47,967 nucleotides of DNA. Source: Clostridia bacterium (GTDB lineage Bacteria > Bacillota > DTU025). Shown piece after piece: positions 34,101-42,431 of this stretch. The first letter of the stretch is position 1. Each line of letters starts with the position of its first letter. The position numbers were made by a program, and so were the translations under genes. The notes under the pieces were generated by a model, which did no database searches, was not told where the DNA came from, and saw nothing but the letters and a program-made list of their open reading frames with translations. The stretch is taken from NCBI GenBank assembly GCA_034926675.1, contig JAYFQW010000008.1, positions 1 through 47,967 on the forward strand. The letters run 5' to 3'.

Positions 34101-34719
34101 GAGGGGCATCTTTGATGCGGCGCGAAAACTTCAAACCGACCTGCAAAGTGAGCGGGACTACTTCGTCACTGACCCTAACACCAATGAAAAAATCAGCGAG
34201 ATTGCCGCTATCCTCGGTATGCCGAAGCCTTACGGACGGATCAAGGACCTCTCCGATCTGATGCAGTCCATCAAAACCGCCTATGGCGTTCTTTTGGAGC
34301 AAAAGAAAGAGGAAGTGCTCGGCATCATTACTCTATGTATGGGTGATGTCCACACACTTGCGGGCGTCAGATACAGAGCTAGCGACGAAGTTAGGAAGTC
34401 AGATGACCACTTCATCGAGTACAAGCAGAGAGTCGCCGACGCTACGAGCCTGACCGTGCTTGACGCAATGATAACGCAGCTACAGAACTGTAAAGACCAA
34501 GTTTGCAGGCGGGTGGAGTCCATGCTCCACGAAGACCCCGTGCCATACGGAACGGGCGCTGAAAAGCCGAAGCCGCAGAGAATCGTGCAAGTGCGCCGTT
34601 ACGATGTGTTTCCCGTCAAGCGGCTGACCTCACGCGAGGACGTGGACGGCTATCTTGATATTATCCGCAAGAAACTGTACGACACCTTGGAGGCAAATGA
34701 CGGAATCCAGATTAACTGA
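31195..34719 (+). CDS. brxC: BREX protein BrxC, large P-loop ATPase
   Basis: The product has 1174 residues, typical for BrxC (DUF499-related AAA ATPase). Walker A is FFGSGKSHFLK (71-81). Walker B is LLFCVDEVGQYIG near 254-266. VWVMVTSQEAID and the FNTRLSLSSASVDEVIKKRIL sensor region follow. The C-terminal half is helical and charged. BrxC is essential for BREX defence and methylation and probably assembles on DNA with PglX and PglZ. GGAGG lies 8 nt before ATG 31195. It ends 14 nt before pglX. Confidence 0.95.
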   Translation: MKIQSMFQKDINRDINGVIKVAQDDEYSLQQELGEYIITKELRRHFNTFFDNYSKAIDHPTDKIGVWISGFFGSGKSHFLKILSYLLSNRTVGGRTAVDIFKDKFDDPMMYATVVRCTNIPTESILLNIDIEGPINKDKTAVLRVFAKVFYNHLGFYGEDLKIAKLERFVDKQGKTEAFRRVFEEVNGAPWLESRASYAFFEDDIVSVLQSVLGMSETAARNWFNSEENANMSIKQLVEEIKEYVDSKGKDFQLLFCVDEVGQYIGDDGDLMINLQSIVEEVGSKCRGKVWVMVTSQEAIDSVVKISGDDFSKIQGRFNTRLSLSSASVDEVIKKRILEKTEDADALLSMVYDKERAVLKNLFTFNNAVLDIKGYEDGAEFSATYPFVPYQFIIIQKVLTEIRKHGNSGKHLSGGERSMLSGFQEAAQKVQGNYENALVSFSQFYDTVHTFLESSIRRVIDRCQTAADKRDGLEQRDVNVLKLLYLVRYIDDIKANIDNIAILMVDDIRTDKITLRREIAESLERLETQNYVARNGDTYSFLTDEEQDIAIDIRNTSVDSATIVQSIGQTIFSEIYPSKKYKYNKYDFAYDQYIDETLVGAATGGVRLRFVTVASDYYNAPEARLIMDSQVNNEAIVLLSNDALYFEELETAAKIRKYIKQKNVSQLPESIQDIIRKHQAQARMLEESAKVQIDKAIIDGVFFIYGEKVDIKCGDAKTRLDEALKQLIESVYSKLNLVNTFSESDADILTILNGEPQQSGLVGIGSNNEFALNEVSQWLEDRHMSHVPVSMGDVQRRYQAIPYGWREVDIAALVARLIVAQRIEIRYGGAIVGKDDKNLVRYLRVKSEIDKASVSRRIAPSEEDMRKAVKFLRDWLGQMSIAEDEDGLLQFVKDTLTDKKNRYEALIAEYTHDRYPQKEVVMSARDLMSDILSQKNDNVALLKRLLARQDDLLDSIEDMEEIETFFKSQRGIFDAARKLQTDLQSERDYFVTDPNTNEKISEIAAILGMPKPYGRIKDLSDLMQSIKTAYGVLLEQKKEEVLGIITLCMGDVHTLAGVRYRASDEVRKSDDHFIEYKQRVADATSLTVLDAMITQLQNCKDQVCRRVESMLHEDPVPYGTGAEKPKPQRIVQVRRYDVFPVKRLTSREDVDGYLDIIRKKLYDTLEANDGIQIN

Positions 34720-34733
34720 GCGAGGGCAATGAC

Positions 34734-37700
34734 ATGAACAAGAACGCCATACAAAAATATGCGGTATGGGCTCGGAACGAGCTAATCGATCAAGTGAAGC
34801 AGCGCGCCTATCAATACGGCATCAGCGACAAAGGCTACGGCGACGAAAACGCATCAGTTATAGCCGGGCGTGTGCTGTCGGCAGACGAGAAGCGGCAACG
34901 CTGTGAGTTTGTCACGCTGATAAAAGAGAACGGTTATCAGCAGGCTGTTGAGGAAGTGGCGTACACTTGGTTCAACCGCTTTGTTGCCCTGCGCTTTATG
35001 GAGGTCAACGACTATCTGCCTTCCCACGTTCGTGTGTTCTCCGACGCGAATGGCGAGTTCAACCCCGAAATCCTGAAAGAGGTTCTGCACCTTGACTTGC
35101 CGGAGTTGGACAAGACGAAGGTGTCTGAGCTGCTGAACGCTAACCAAACCGAGGAACTCTACCGTTACCTCTTGTTGATACAGTGCAACGCACTAAACGC
35201 TGCTCTGCCGGAGATGTTCGGGAAACTGGGAAGCTACACCGAAATGCTCCTGCCAAACAACATTCTCAAACAGGACAGCGTACTCGCCCGCCTTGTGAAG
35301 GATATTCCCGAAGAAGACTGGCGCGATGCTGTGCAGATTATTGGGTGGCTATACCAGTATTACAACACCGAGCCGAAGCAAGCCGTGTTCGACGGCTTGA
35401 AGAAGAACATAAAAATCACGAAAGATAAAATTCCTGCCGCGACGCAGCTTTTCACACCAGACTGGATTGTACGGTATATGGTGGAGAACAGCCTTGGTCG
35501 GCTGTGGGTCGAACGCTGCCAAGTTGAATCCGGCTTGGATTCAACCTATATGAACGGCAGTTACTTTGGTTGGAAGTACTACATTGAGGAAGCCAAGCAA
35601 ACGCCAGAAGTCGCAGAGCGTCTACGCTTTCTACGTTCGCAGTCTCCCGTGAAGTCGCCGGAGGATATTCGCCTAATCGACCCGTGCATGGGCAGCGGCC
35701 ACATACTGGTTTACGCTTTTGACGTGTTGATGCAGATATATGAGATTGAGGGCTACAATCCCCGTGACGCGGCGAAGCTGATACTCGAAAAGAACCTCTA
35801 TGGTCTAGACATCGACCGCAGAGCTTATCAACTTGCCTATTTCTCGCTGATGATGAAAGCGCGGCAGTACAACCGCCGCATTTTCACCGAGGACGTAAAG
35901 CCGCAGGTCTACCGCCCTACGGGATTCCTGGACGGCGAGGAATACGGCTCACTCGTGAAAGTGGAGTCGATACCGCCGAGGCCTGTTGAAAAACCAGGGC
36001 AGTTGAGCCTTGAAGATACCGCCTATGCTCTGCAACTCAATGCTTGGAACTTCAAGCGTCTTTTGGCGCAGAAGTACGACGTTGTAGTAACCAACCCGCC
36101 GTATATGGGCGGTAGGGGTATGGGCGCGAAGCTATCTAAGTTTGTGAAGAAGAACTACCCTGATAGCAAGAGCGACCTTTTCGCCGTGTTTGTTGAGAAG
36201 TGCGGCGAACTGCTGAATGCCACGGGCTATCAGGCGATGATTACGCAACACACTTGGATGTTCCTGTCGAGCTATGAGAAACTGCGCGGCAAGCTGATTC
36301 ATCGCGACATCGTTAATATGACGCACCTCGGCGCAAGGGCGTTTGAAGAAATCGGCGGTGAAGTCGTGCAGACGACCGCCTTCGTGCTGTCAAAACGCAA
36401 TATCGCCGACTTTGAGGCGAGCTATGTCCGCTTGGTGGATTACAACAGCCAACAAGCGAAAGAGAAAGCGTTTTTGTCCGGTACCAACCGCTACACCGCA
36501 ATAAAAGAGAACTTCGAGAAGATACCCGGCTGCCCTGTGGCGTATTGGGTGGGGGATAATATTATATCAGCGTTCACTTTTGGAAGTAACTTTGGTGATG
36601 CTGTAAAGTTCTGTGTAGGTATATCAACAGCCGACAACAATAGATTTCTACGGTATTGGCACGAGATAAGAAATTCCGACTTTGCAATGCCTGTCGAAAC
36701 AACAGATGAAGTTAAACGTGATAAAAAGTGGTTTCCTTTTAACAATGGTGGAGAAACGAAACGATGGTATGGTAATAATTTTTTAGTAATCAACTGGGAG
36801 AATGATGGCAGGGAGATAAAAGCGACTGGTAGAGCGTCAATCCGAAACAAGGATTACTATTTTCAAGCTGGTTTTACATGGTCAGATGTTTCAACAGGGA
36901 GAATAGGACTAAGACAATTCTCATTCGGCCATATTTTCTCGACGGCAGGATTATGTGTTTTTGGTCACGAAAATCTGAATTTCGTTGTTGCATTCCTTAA
37001 TAGTGTTGTTAGTAAAGCGTTGTTGGAAATTCTTTGTCCTTCGATTCACTTTAATATCGGAGACCTTGCCAAAATTCCTATATTAGAATATTCCCTGTAT
37101 AGGTTAAGAATCGACTCGTTAGTTGGTAAAAGCGTTACTGTCTCCCGTGCCGACTGGGATGCGTTTGAAACCTCGTGGGACTTTAAGGCTCATCCGCTCG
37201 TTGCCTTTCGACTCGCGGGAGCATCCGCTTGGGGTGACAACGAACCAGTTCGTCGGATTAGCTCCGCATATAAAGCGTGGGAAATGCTAGCCGATGGTCG
37301 TTTTCAGACCCTCAAAGCCAACGAGGAAGAACTCAACCGCATATTCATTGACATCTACGGTTTGCAGGACGAACTCACGCCAGAGGTTGAGGACAAGGAC
37401 GTAACCGTGCGCCGCGCCGATTTGGGGCGAGAGGTTCGCAGTCTAATCAGCTACGCCGTGGGCTGTATGTTCGGACGGTACTCGCTCGACGTGGAGGGGC
37501 TTGCCTACGCCGGCGGCGACTGGGATGCGGGCAAATATCGGTCGTTTATCCCCGACAAGGACAATATCCTTCCCATCTGCGACGATGAATATTTCGATGA
37601 CGACATTGTGGCACGGTTCACGGAGTTCGTCCGTGTGGTCTACGGTGCGGAAACCTTGGAGGAGAACCTGGAGTTTATCGCCGACGCGCTCGGAGGCAAA

Positions 37701-38129
37701 GGTACTCCGCGCGAGGTCATTCGTAACTACTTCTTGAATGATTTCTACAAAGACCATGGCAAGACTTACCAGAAGCGCCCGATTTACTGGCTGTTCGACA
37801 GCGGTAAGAAGAATGGCTTCAAGGCCCTGACCTACCTACACCGCTACTCGCGTGACCTGCTCGCCAAACTGCGGACGGATTATGTCCATGAACAGCAGGA
37901 GCGTTACCGCACACAGCTTACGCACATCGCCGCCGCTCTGAACACCGCGACGGGACCGGAGCGCGCACGGCTGCTCAAACAGCAGGATAAACTGACAGAG
38001 CAGTCGCGTGAAATAGGAGTGTATGAAGAAAAGGTTCACCACCTCGCCGATATGAACATCGCAATGGACCTCGACGACGGCGTGAAGAAGAACTACGGGA
38101 TTTTCGCCGACGTTCTTGCGAAGATATAG
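34734..38129 (+). CDS. pglX: BREX site-specific adenine methyltransferase PglX
   Basis: The product has 1131 residues. SAM motif I is DPCMGSGHILVYAFD near 314, and the catalytic motif NPPYMGGRG is near 453, so it is an N6-adenine methyltransferase. It marks one strand of a short asymmetric site on host DNA and is also needed for phage exclusion in type 1 BREX. The part at about residues 607-802 (36555-37140) is visibly AT-rich compared with the rest and corresponds to the presumed target-recognition region. By direct count, 36721-36780 has 19 G/C of 60 and 36001-36060 has 29 of 60. The frame is intact. The next gene starts 16 nt later. Confidence 0.95.
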   Translation: MNKNAIQKYAVWARNELIDQVKQRAYQYGISDKGYGDENASVIAGRVLSADEKRQRCEFVTLIKENGYQQAVEEVAYTWFNRFVALRFMEVNDYLPSHVRVFSDANGEFNPEILKEVLHLDLPELDKTKVSELLNANQTEELYRYLLLIQCNALNAALPEMFGKLGSYTEMLLPNNILKQDSVLARLVKDIPEEDWRDAVQIIGWLYQYYNTEPKQAVFDGLKKNIKITKDKIPAATQLFTPDWIVRYMVENSLGRLWVERCQVESGLDSTYMNGSYFGWKYYIEEAKQTPEVAERLRFLRSQSPVKSPEDIRLIDPCMGSGHILVYAFDVLMQIYEIEGYNPRDAAKLILEKNLYGLDIDRRAYQLAYFSLMMKARQYNRRIFTEDVKPQVYRPTGFLDGEEYGSLVKVESIPPRPVEKPGQLSLEDTAYALQLNAWNFKRLLAQKYDVVVTNPPYMGGRGMGAKLSKFVKKNYPDSKSDLFAVFVEKCGELLNATGYQAMITQHTWMFLSSYEKLRGKLIHRDIVNMTHLGARAFEEIGGEVVQTTAFVLSKRNIADFEASYVRLVDYNSQQAKEKAFLSGTNRYTAIKENFEKIPGCPVAYWVGDNIISAFTFGSNFGDAVKFCVGISTADNNRFLRYWHEIRNSDFAMPVETTDEVKRDKKWFPFNNGGETKRWYGNNFLVINWENDGREIKATGRASIRNKDYYFQAGFTWSDVSTGRIGLRQFSFGHIFSTAGLCVFGHENLNFVVAFLNSVVSKALLEILCPSIHFNIGDLAKIPILEYSLYRLRIDSLVGKSVTVSRADWDAFETSWDFKAHPLVAFRLAGASAWGDNEPVRRISSAYKAWEMLADGRFQTLKANEEELNRIFIDIYGLQDELTPEVEDKDVTVRRADLGREVRSLISYAVGCMFGRYSLDVEGLAYAGGDWDAGKYRSFIPDKDNILPICDDEYFDDDIVARFTEFVRVVYGAETLEENLEFIADALGGKGTPREVIRNYFLNDFYKDHGKTYQKRPIYWLFDSGKKNGFKALTYLHRYSRDLLAKLRTDYVHEQQERYRTQLTHIAAALNTATGPERARLLKQQDKLTEQSREIGVYEEKVHHLADMNIAMDLDDGVKKNYGIFADVLAKI

Positions 38130-38145
38130 TGGGAGGTGAACGGAC

Positions 38146-39753
38146 ATGCGGGGATACATCACGATTGAGGAACTGCTGAATGCTCCCGAAGGCGAGCATT
38201 TCGAGTTCAAGGAAGCAAAAACGCGCTTTGATTCAAACGAAGCCGCGAGATACTGCTGCGCCCTGTCAAATTGGGGCGGCGGCAAGTTCGTGCTTGGCAT
38301 CAGCGACAAACGTCCACGCCAAGTGGTCGGAAGCAACGCCTTTGACCAGCCGGAGCGCACTCGCCAAGGCTTAATGGATAAGCTGCGCGTCCGCGTGGAC
38401 TTTGATACTCTTGAACAAGACGGCAAGCGCGTACTGGTATTCGATGTGGCGGGTCGTCCGTTAGGTCTGCCCGTTCAAGTGGATGGTATTGCTTGGTGGC
38501 GCGATGGGGACAGCCTTGTTCCGATGCCGGAGGATGTGCGCCGCAGGATTTACGATGAAACGGGCTTTGATTTTTCGGGTAGTGTCTGCCCCGGCGCAAG
38601 TATTAAAGACTTAGGCGAGAACGCAATTAACGCTTTCCGTAGTAAATGGGCTGAAAAGAGTGGCAGCAGCCGCGTTAAGAACCTGTCAGCGGAGCAACTG
38701 CTCATCGACTGTGAGGCAATATCGGGCGGTGGCGTGACCTATGCGGCATTGGCGTTGTTCGGCACACGCGCCGCACTCGGAAAGTATCTTCCGCAATCTG
38801 AGATAGTGTTTGAGTACCGCTCGTCGGATGCTTCGGGTCCGGCACAGCAACGTGAAGAGTTCAGGGTGGGCTTTTTCGCCTGCTACGACCGCATATGGGA
38901 GCTTATTAACCTGCGGAACGACAAACAGCATTATCAAGACGGTTTGTTCGTCTTTGATATACCGACGTTCAATGAGCGTGTCGTGCGCGAGGCCCTGTTA
39001 AATGCTGTCAGCCACCGCAACTACCAGTTTAGCGGAAGCGTGTTCGTCAGGCAGTATCGCGACAGGCTTGTTGTCGAGAGCCCCGGTGGGTTCCCGACTG
39101 GTGTGACGCTCGACAATATCCTTGACAGGCAATCGCCACGCAACCGTCGTATCGCCGAGATACTTGCGCTCTGCGGTTTGGTCGAGCGTTCGGGTCAAGG
39201 TATGAACCTGATTTACGAGTTGAGTATTAAGGAAGCAAAATCGCTCCCCGACTTTCGCGGCACGGACGATAACTTCGTCACCATTACGCTGAACGGTTTG
39301 GTGCTTGACCGAAAAATGTTGTCGCTGATAAACAAAATCGGCAATGAACGACTCGAAGCTATGGCGACCGACGATTTTCTTGTAGTGAACGCCCTGTTCC
39401 ATGAGAAACCGCTGTCTGACACCCTGCGGCTGCGCACCAAACGGCTGATTGAGTTAGGCTTGGTTGAACACGTCAGCCGTAACAAGTTCGTATTGGCTCG
39501 CAGTTTATACGAAGCCACGGGCAAGTCAGGCGTTCATACTAGACTTTCGGGTTTGGACCGCGATACGAACAAGGAGTTGATCCTGAAACACATTCGCAAG
39601 AACGGCGAAAACGGCACGCCCTTCAAAGAGTTGGAACAAGTTCTGCCAAGTCATTCGAAGAACCAGATAAAGGTGCTGATGAGAGAGTTGAAACAAAGCG
39701 ACCAGGTTTATGTTGTCGGCAAAACCTCGTCAGCAAAGTGGTTCGCAAGATGA
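38146..39753 (+). CDS. AlbA_2/Schlafen-like and HATPase domain protein (BREX accessory)
   Basis: The product has 535 residues. Residues about 15-110 form an AlbA_2 domain (EGEHFEFKEAKTRFD, ALSNWGGGKFVLGI). Residues about 270-400 hold a GHKL-type ATPase (VREALLNAVSHRNYQF N-box, ESPGGFPTGVT, NRRIAEILALCGLVERSGQGM). The last 130 residues look like winged helices (NKELILKHIRKNGENGTPFKELE). Such COG2865-type proteins are ATP-binding regulators or defence accessories. The slot between pglX and pglZ is where type 1 BREX loci often carry an extra gene. Just behind its stop, the same frame would read LGTKLGT, a linker type I recall from this family. Its contribution to defence is not known. Confidence 0.88.
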   Translation: MRGYITIEELLNAPEGEHFEFKEAKTRFDSNEAARYCCALSNWGGGKFVLGISDKRPRQVVGSNAFDQPERTRQGLMDKLRVRVDFDTLEQDGKRVLVFDVAGRPLGLPVQVDGIAWWRDGDSLVPMPEDVRRRIYDETGFDFSGSVCPGASIKDLGENAINAFRSKWAEKSGSSRVKNLSAEQLLIDCEAISGGGVTYAALALFGTRAALGKYLPQSEIVFEYRSSDASGPAQQREEFRVGFFACYDRIWELINLRNDKQHYQDGLFVFDIPTFNERVVREALLNAVSHRNYQFSGSVFVRQYRDRLVVESPGGFPTGVTLDNILDRQSPRNRRIAEILALCGLVERSGQGMNLIYELSIKEAKSLPDFRGTDDNFVTITLNGLVLDRKMLSLINKIGNERLEAMATDDFLVVNALFHEKPLSDTLRLRTKRLIELGLVEHVSRNKFVLARSLYEATGKSGVHTRLSGLDRDTNKELILKHIRKNGENGTPFKELEQVLPSHSKNQIKVLMRELKQSDQVYVVGKTSSAKWFAR

Positions 39754-39809
39754 CTTGGAACTAAGCTTGGAACCATCTTAGAACTAACTTGGAACTAAAG
39801 GTTCCAAGT
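39754..39809 (+). repeat. Phased CTTrGAAC repeat array with hairpin before pglZ
   Basis: Four copies of CTTGGAAC (one CTTAGAAC) start at 39754, 39766, 39777 and 39788, spaced 12, 11 and 11 nt, about one helical turn. An inverted copy (39801-39808) pairs with the last to give a perfect 9-bp stem (39787-39795 with 39801-39809) and a 5-nt loop. pglZ starts 15 nt later. It may be an operator array, an attenuator, or decayed coding repeats. Confidence 0.8.
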
Positions 39810-39824
39810 CAACGGAGGAACACT

Positions 39825-42416
39825 ATGCTGTCAGGAACGATAAAACTAAGGCTTGCGGAACGGTTCGCCGCGCCGCTGCCGGAATTTCATAAACGCCGAA
39901 TTGTCTTCTGGCACGATGAAGACGGTGAGTTTGCGGATGCAGTTGACGAACTCGACTTGCCCGGCGTGAGCCTCGTCAAACTTGATGGTAGGAACAACTT
40001 CGCCGTCAAGAAGCTGTTGTCAAGCGACGACCTGACAGGAGACTACCTTATCTATGACCCGCTGTCCTACGAGAAAGACCTCAAAGACGACTGGCTCTTG
40101 GACATCAAGCTGTTCAGCGAGGAGTTCCGCGCCGACCGTGTGTCACTCCAAATGGAAGAACTGCTCGTTGAGCCGTCCTCGCCGATGCGCAAGGCGATGA
40201 AGCTGTACGCAAAGTTCCTTGACAACAAAGACCGCAAAGCAAAACTACGAAGAATAGGCAGAACGTACCAGACCCCGCTGCAACTCCACATCGACATTAT
40301 GGCGGTGCTGTGCGGTCTGGCCGGCGGCTCGGCTCAGGACGTGATTATTGCCGTCCTGTCGGCGGATTTGGAGAAAGAGAACAACGACGCACTGGTCAAC
40401 ATAGAGAAGTTCGGCAACATCGAGGCGTTCTGGCAGCTGGTACAGAAGTACACAGGTTATGTGAACGCAGAGGACCGCCCGCTTTCCGACCTTGCCGCCC
40501 ATGTCCTTATCACCGCCCTGTCGCAGACGATGCCCGTTTCTGCTCTGCGCGGCCTGGAGCGGTATGTTTCTGACTCTAACAAGGCGTACTGCTATCAGCT
40601 TGTCCACGAGTGGCAGCGCGGCGACAGCAGCGACGACTTGGCGGAACTTTGCCGCTATGTGGAGCGAGAACTGCGTCTTGCTGATCGTTTTGACAAGATC
40701 GAGACAAATGCTCTCTTAAAGAGCGACGCATTCCCCGCCATCGATGAGAGTATACTGAAACGCTTTTTCACCGAGATTGGTGAGCAAGTTATTAAGGTTG
40801 ACGCTATCCTGGAAGCGGTGGAGAACCGCCGCGCTTCCAGCTGGTATCCCATGACGGATAACTACTTTGAGTGTCTATACTACATCGCCAAGATGCAGGA
40901 GTTTTACTTGGCACACATCGAAGGTTTTCACATTGTAGAGCCCGCTAGGGTTTGGAAACTCTACACGACGGACGCTTACCAGATGGACAGCCACTATCGG
41001 CATTTCCATTATTATTTCGGTAATACCCTGAAAGCCCCGAACGCTCTATTGGAGGACTTTTTGAAGAAGTGTTCCGACGTGGTCGAGGGCTTGTACCGTG
41101 AGTGGTTCTTAAAGGAACTTACTCTTGCTTGGACAAAAGCCATAGCGGGTGATTTGAATACGCTCGGCTATGTTTCTGAGATAAATGAGCAACGCCAGTT
41201 CTACAGTCGTTACGTCTCCCCAAATGTGAGCAAGGGAAACCGCGTGTTTGTGGTGATATCCGACGCACTGCGCTTCGAGGTTGCCACCGAACTCTCCGAA
41301 GCCCTCAGCCGCAACACCAAGGGCAAGACGACACTGGAAGCCGTGCAAGCCGTGTTCCCAACCATTACGAAATTCGGAATGGCGGCCTTGCTCCCCGGCA
41401 AAGAGGTATCAACAAACGACAAGATTGAGGTATTCGTGGACGGGAGTGCGACCGTCAGCACCGCCCAACGCGGTGCGATTTTGAACGCCGCGGACAAAGA
41501 AAGCGTCACCATCCAATATCAAGACATGCTCCAGATGAAGCAAGCCGACCGCCGCGCTTTGGTACAGGGCAAGGCTATCGTCTACATCTATCACAACACG
41601 ATTGACGCGCTCGGCGACAAAGCTGCCACCGAAACAAAGGTGTTCGAGGCTTGCGAGACTGCGATTGACGAATTGACAGCCATCGTGAAGATAATCGTGA
41701 ATGACCTGAGCGGCATTAATATCCTCATCACCGCCGACCACGGCTTCCTATACACCTACAAACCGCTTGAGGAAAGCCAGAAAATCAGCCGCCAGACTTT
41801 TAACGGCGAGATACTCGAACTCGGTCGGCGTTACGCGCTTGTGCCGCCCGAAACGAGCGCCGAATACCTCCTGCCTGTCAAGACGGAGCGGACGTTTGGC
41901 GGCGTTCCGATGAAAGGCTACGCCCCGCATGATACCGTCCGTATCAAGGTACAGGGCGGCGGTGCAAACTACGTCCACGGCGGTATCAGCTTGCAGGAGA
42001 TGGTCGTGCCGGTCATCGTCTACAAGGGTATGCGGACGGGTTATAAGAAGTATGTAGAAGTGCAGAATCCGGGGTTGACACTGATTTCTGAGAGCCGCAA
42101 GGTGTCAAACCTGATGTTCTCCCTTGACTTCCTGCAAAAACAGCCCGTTGGCGATAAGGTGCAACCCTGCAACTACACACTGCATTTCACCGACGATGAG
42201 GGCGTTCCCGTCAGCGACTTCCAGACGGTTATCGCCGACAAGGGCAACAGCAACGCTTCCGAGCGCGTGTTCCGCGTGAGGTTCACGCTAAAGCCGATGC
42301 AGTACAACCGCAACAAACTATACCGCCTTATTATTGCGAACGAAACCGATGTTCCCGAAGAAGTCGAGTTCCGCATTGACATAGCGTTCGCCGATGACTT
42401 CGGCTTTGACCTGTAA
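39825..42416 (+). CDS. pglZ: BREX alkaline-phosphatase-fold protein PglZ
   Basis: The product has 863 residues. The alkaline-phosphatase superfamily domain shows VFVVISDALRFEVATEL near 475-491 (first metal site), a QDMLQMKQADRRAL segment, and LITADHGFLYTYKPLEES near 635 (second metal site), followed by the beta-rich C-terminus (VHGGISLQEMVVPVIVYKG). PglZ is a core BREX component; homologues show phosphodiesterase/nuclease activity. A longer open frame begins at 39789, but GGAGG at 39814-39818 places the start at ATG 39825. The hairpin array lies just upstream. brxL follows after 15 nt. Confidence 0.95.
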   Translation: MLSGTIKLRLAERFAAPLPEFHKRRIVFWHDEDGEFADAVDELDLPGVSLVKLDGRNNFAVKKLLSSDDLTGDYLIYDPLSYEKDLKDDWLLDIKLFSEEFRADRVSLQMEELLVEPSSPMRKAMKLYAKFLDNKDRKAKLRRIGRTYQTPLQLHIDIMAVLCGLAGGSAQDVIIAVLSADLEKENNDALVNIEKFGNIEAFWQLVQKYTGYVNAEDRPLSDLAAHVLITALSQTMPVSALRGLERYVSDSNKAYCYQLVHEWQRGDSSDDLAELCRYVERELRLADRFDKIETNALLKSDAFPAIDESILKRFFTEIGEQVIKVDAILEAVENRRASSWYPMTDNYFECLYYIAKMQEFYLAHIEGFHIVEPARVWKLYTTDAYQMDSHYRHFHYYFGNTLKAPNALLEDFLKKCSDVVEGLYREWFLKELTLAWTKAIAGDLNTLGYVSEINEQRQFYSRYVSPNVSKGNRVFVVISDALRFEVATELSEALSRNTKGKTTLEAVQAVFPTITKFGMAALLPGKEVSTNDKIEVFVDGSATVSTAQRGAILNAADKESVTIQYQDMLQMKQADRRALVQGKAIVYIYHNTIDALGDKAATETKVFEACETAIDELTAIVKIIVNDLSGINILITADHGFLYTYKPLEESQKISRQTFNGEILELGRRYALVPPETSAEYLLPVKTERTFGGVPMKGYAPHDTVRIKVQGGGANYVHGGISLQEMVVPVIVYKGMRTGYKKYVEVQNPGLTLISESRKVSNLMFSLDFLQKQPVGDKVQPCNYTLHFTDDEGVPVSDFQTVIADKGNSNASERVFRVRFTLKPMQYNRNKLYRLIIANETDVPEEVEFRIDIAFADDFGFDL

Positions 42417-42431
42417 GAGGAGGACTTCGCA

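Noticed and set aside
39754-39809. CRISPR-like array
   Set aside because: Repeat units are only 8 nt with 3-4 nt between them; there are no spacers of CRISPR size and no cas genes.
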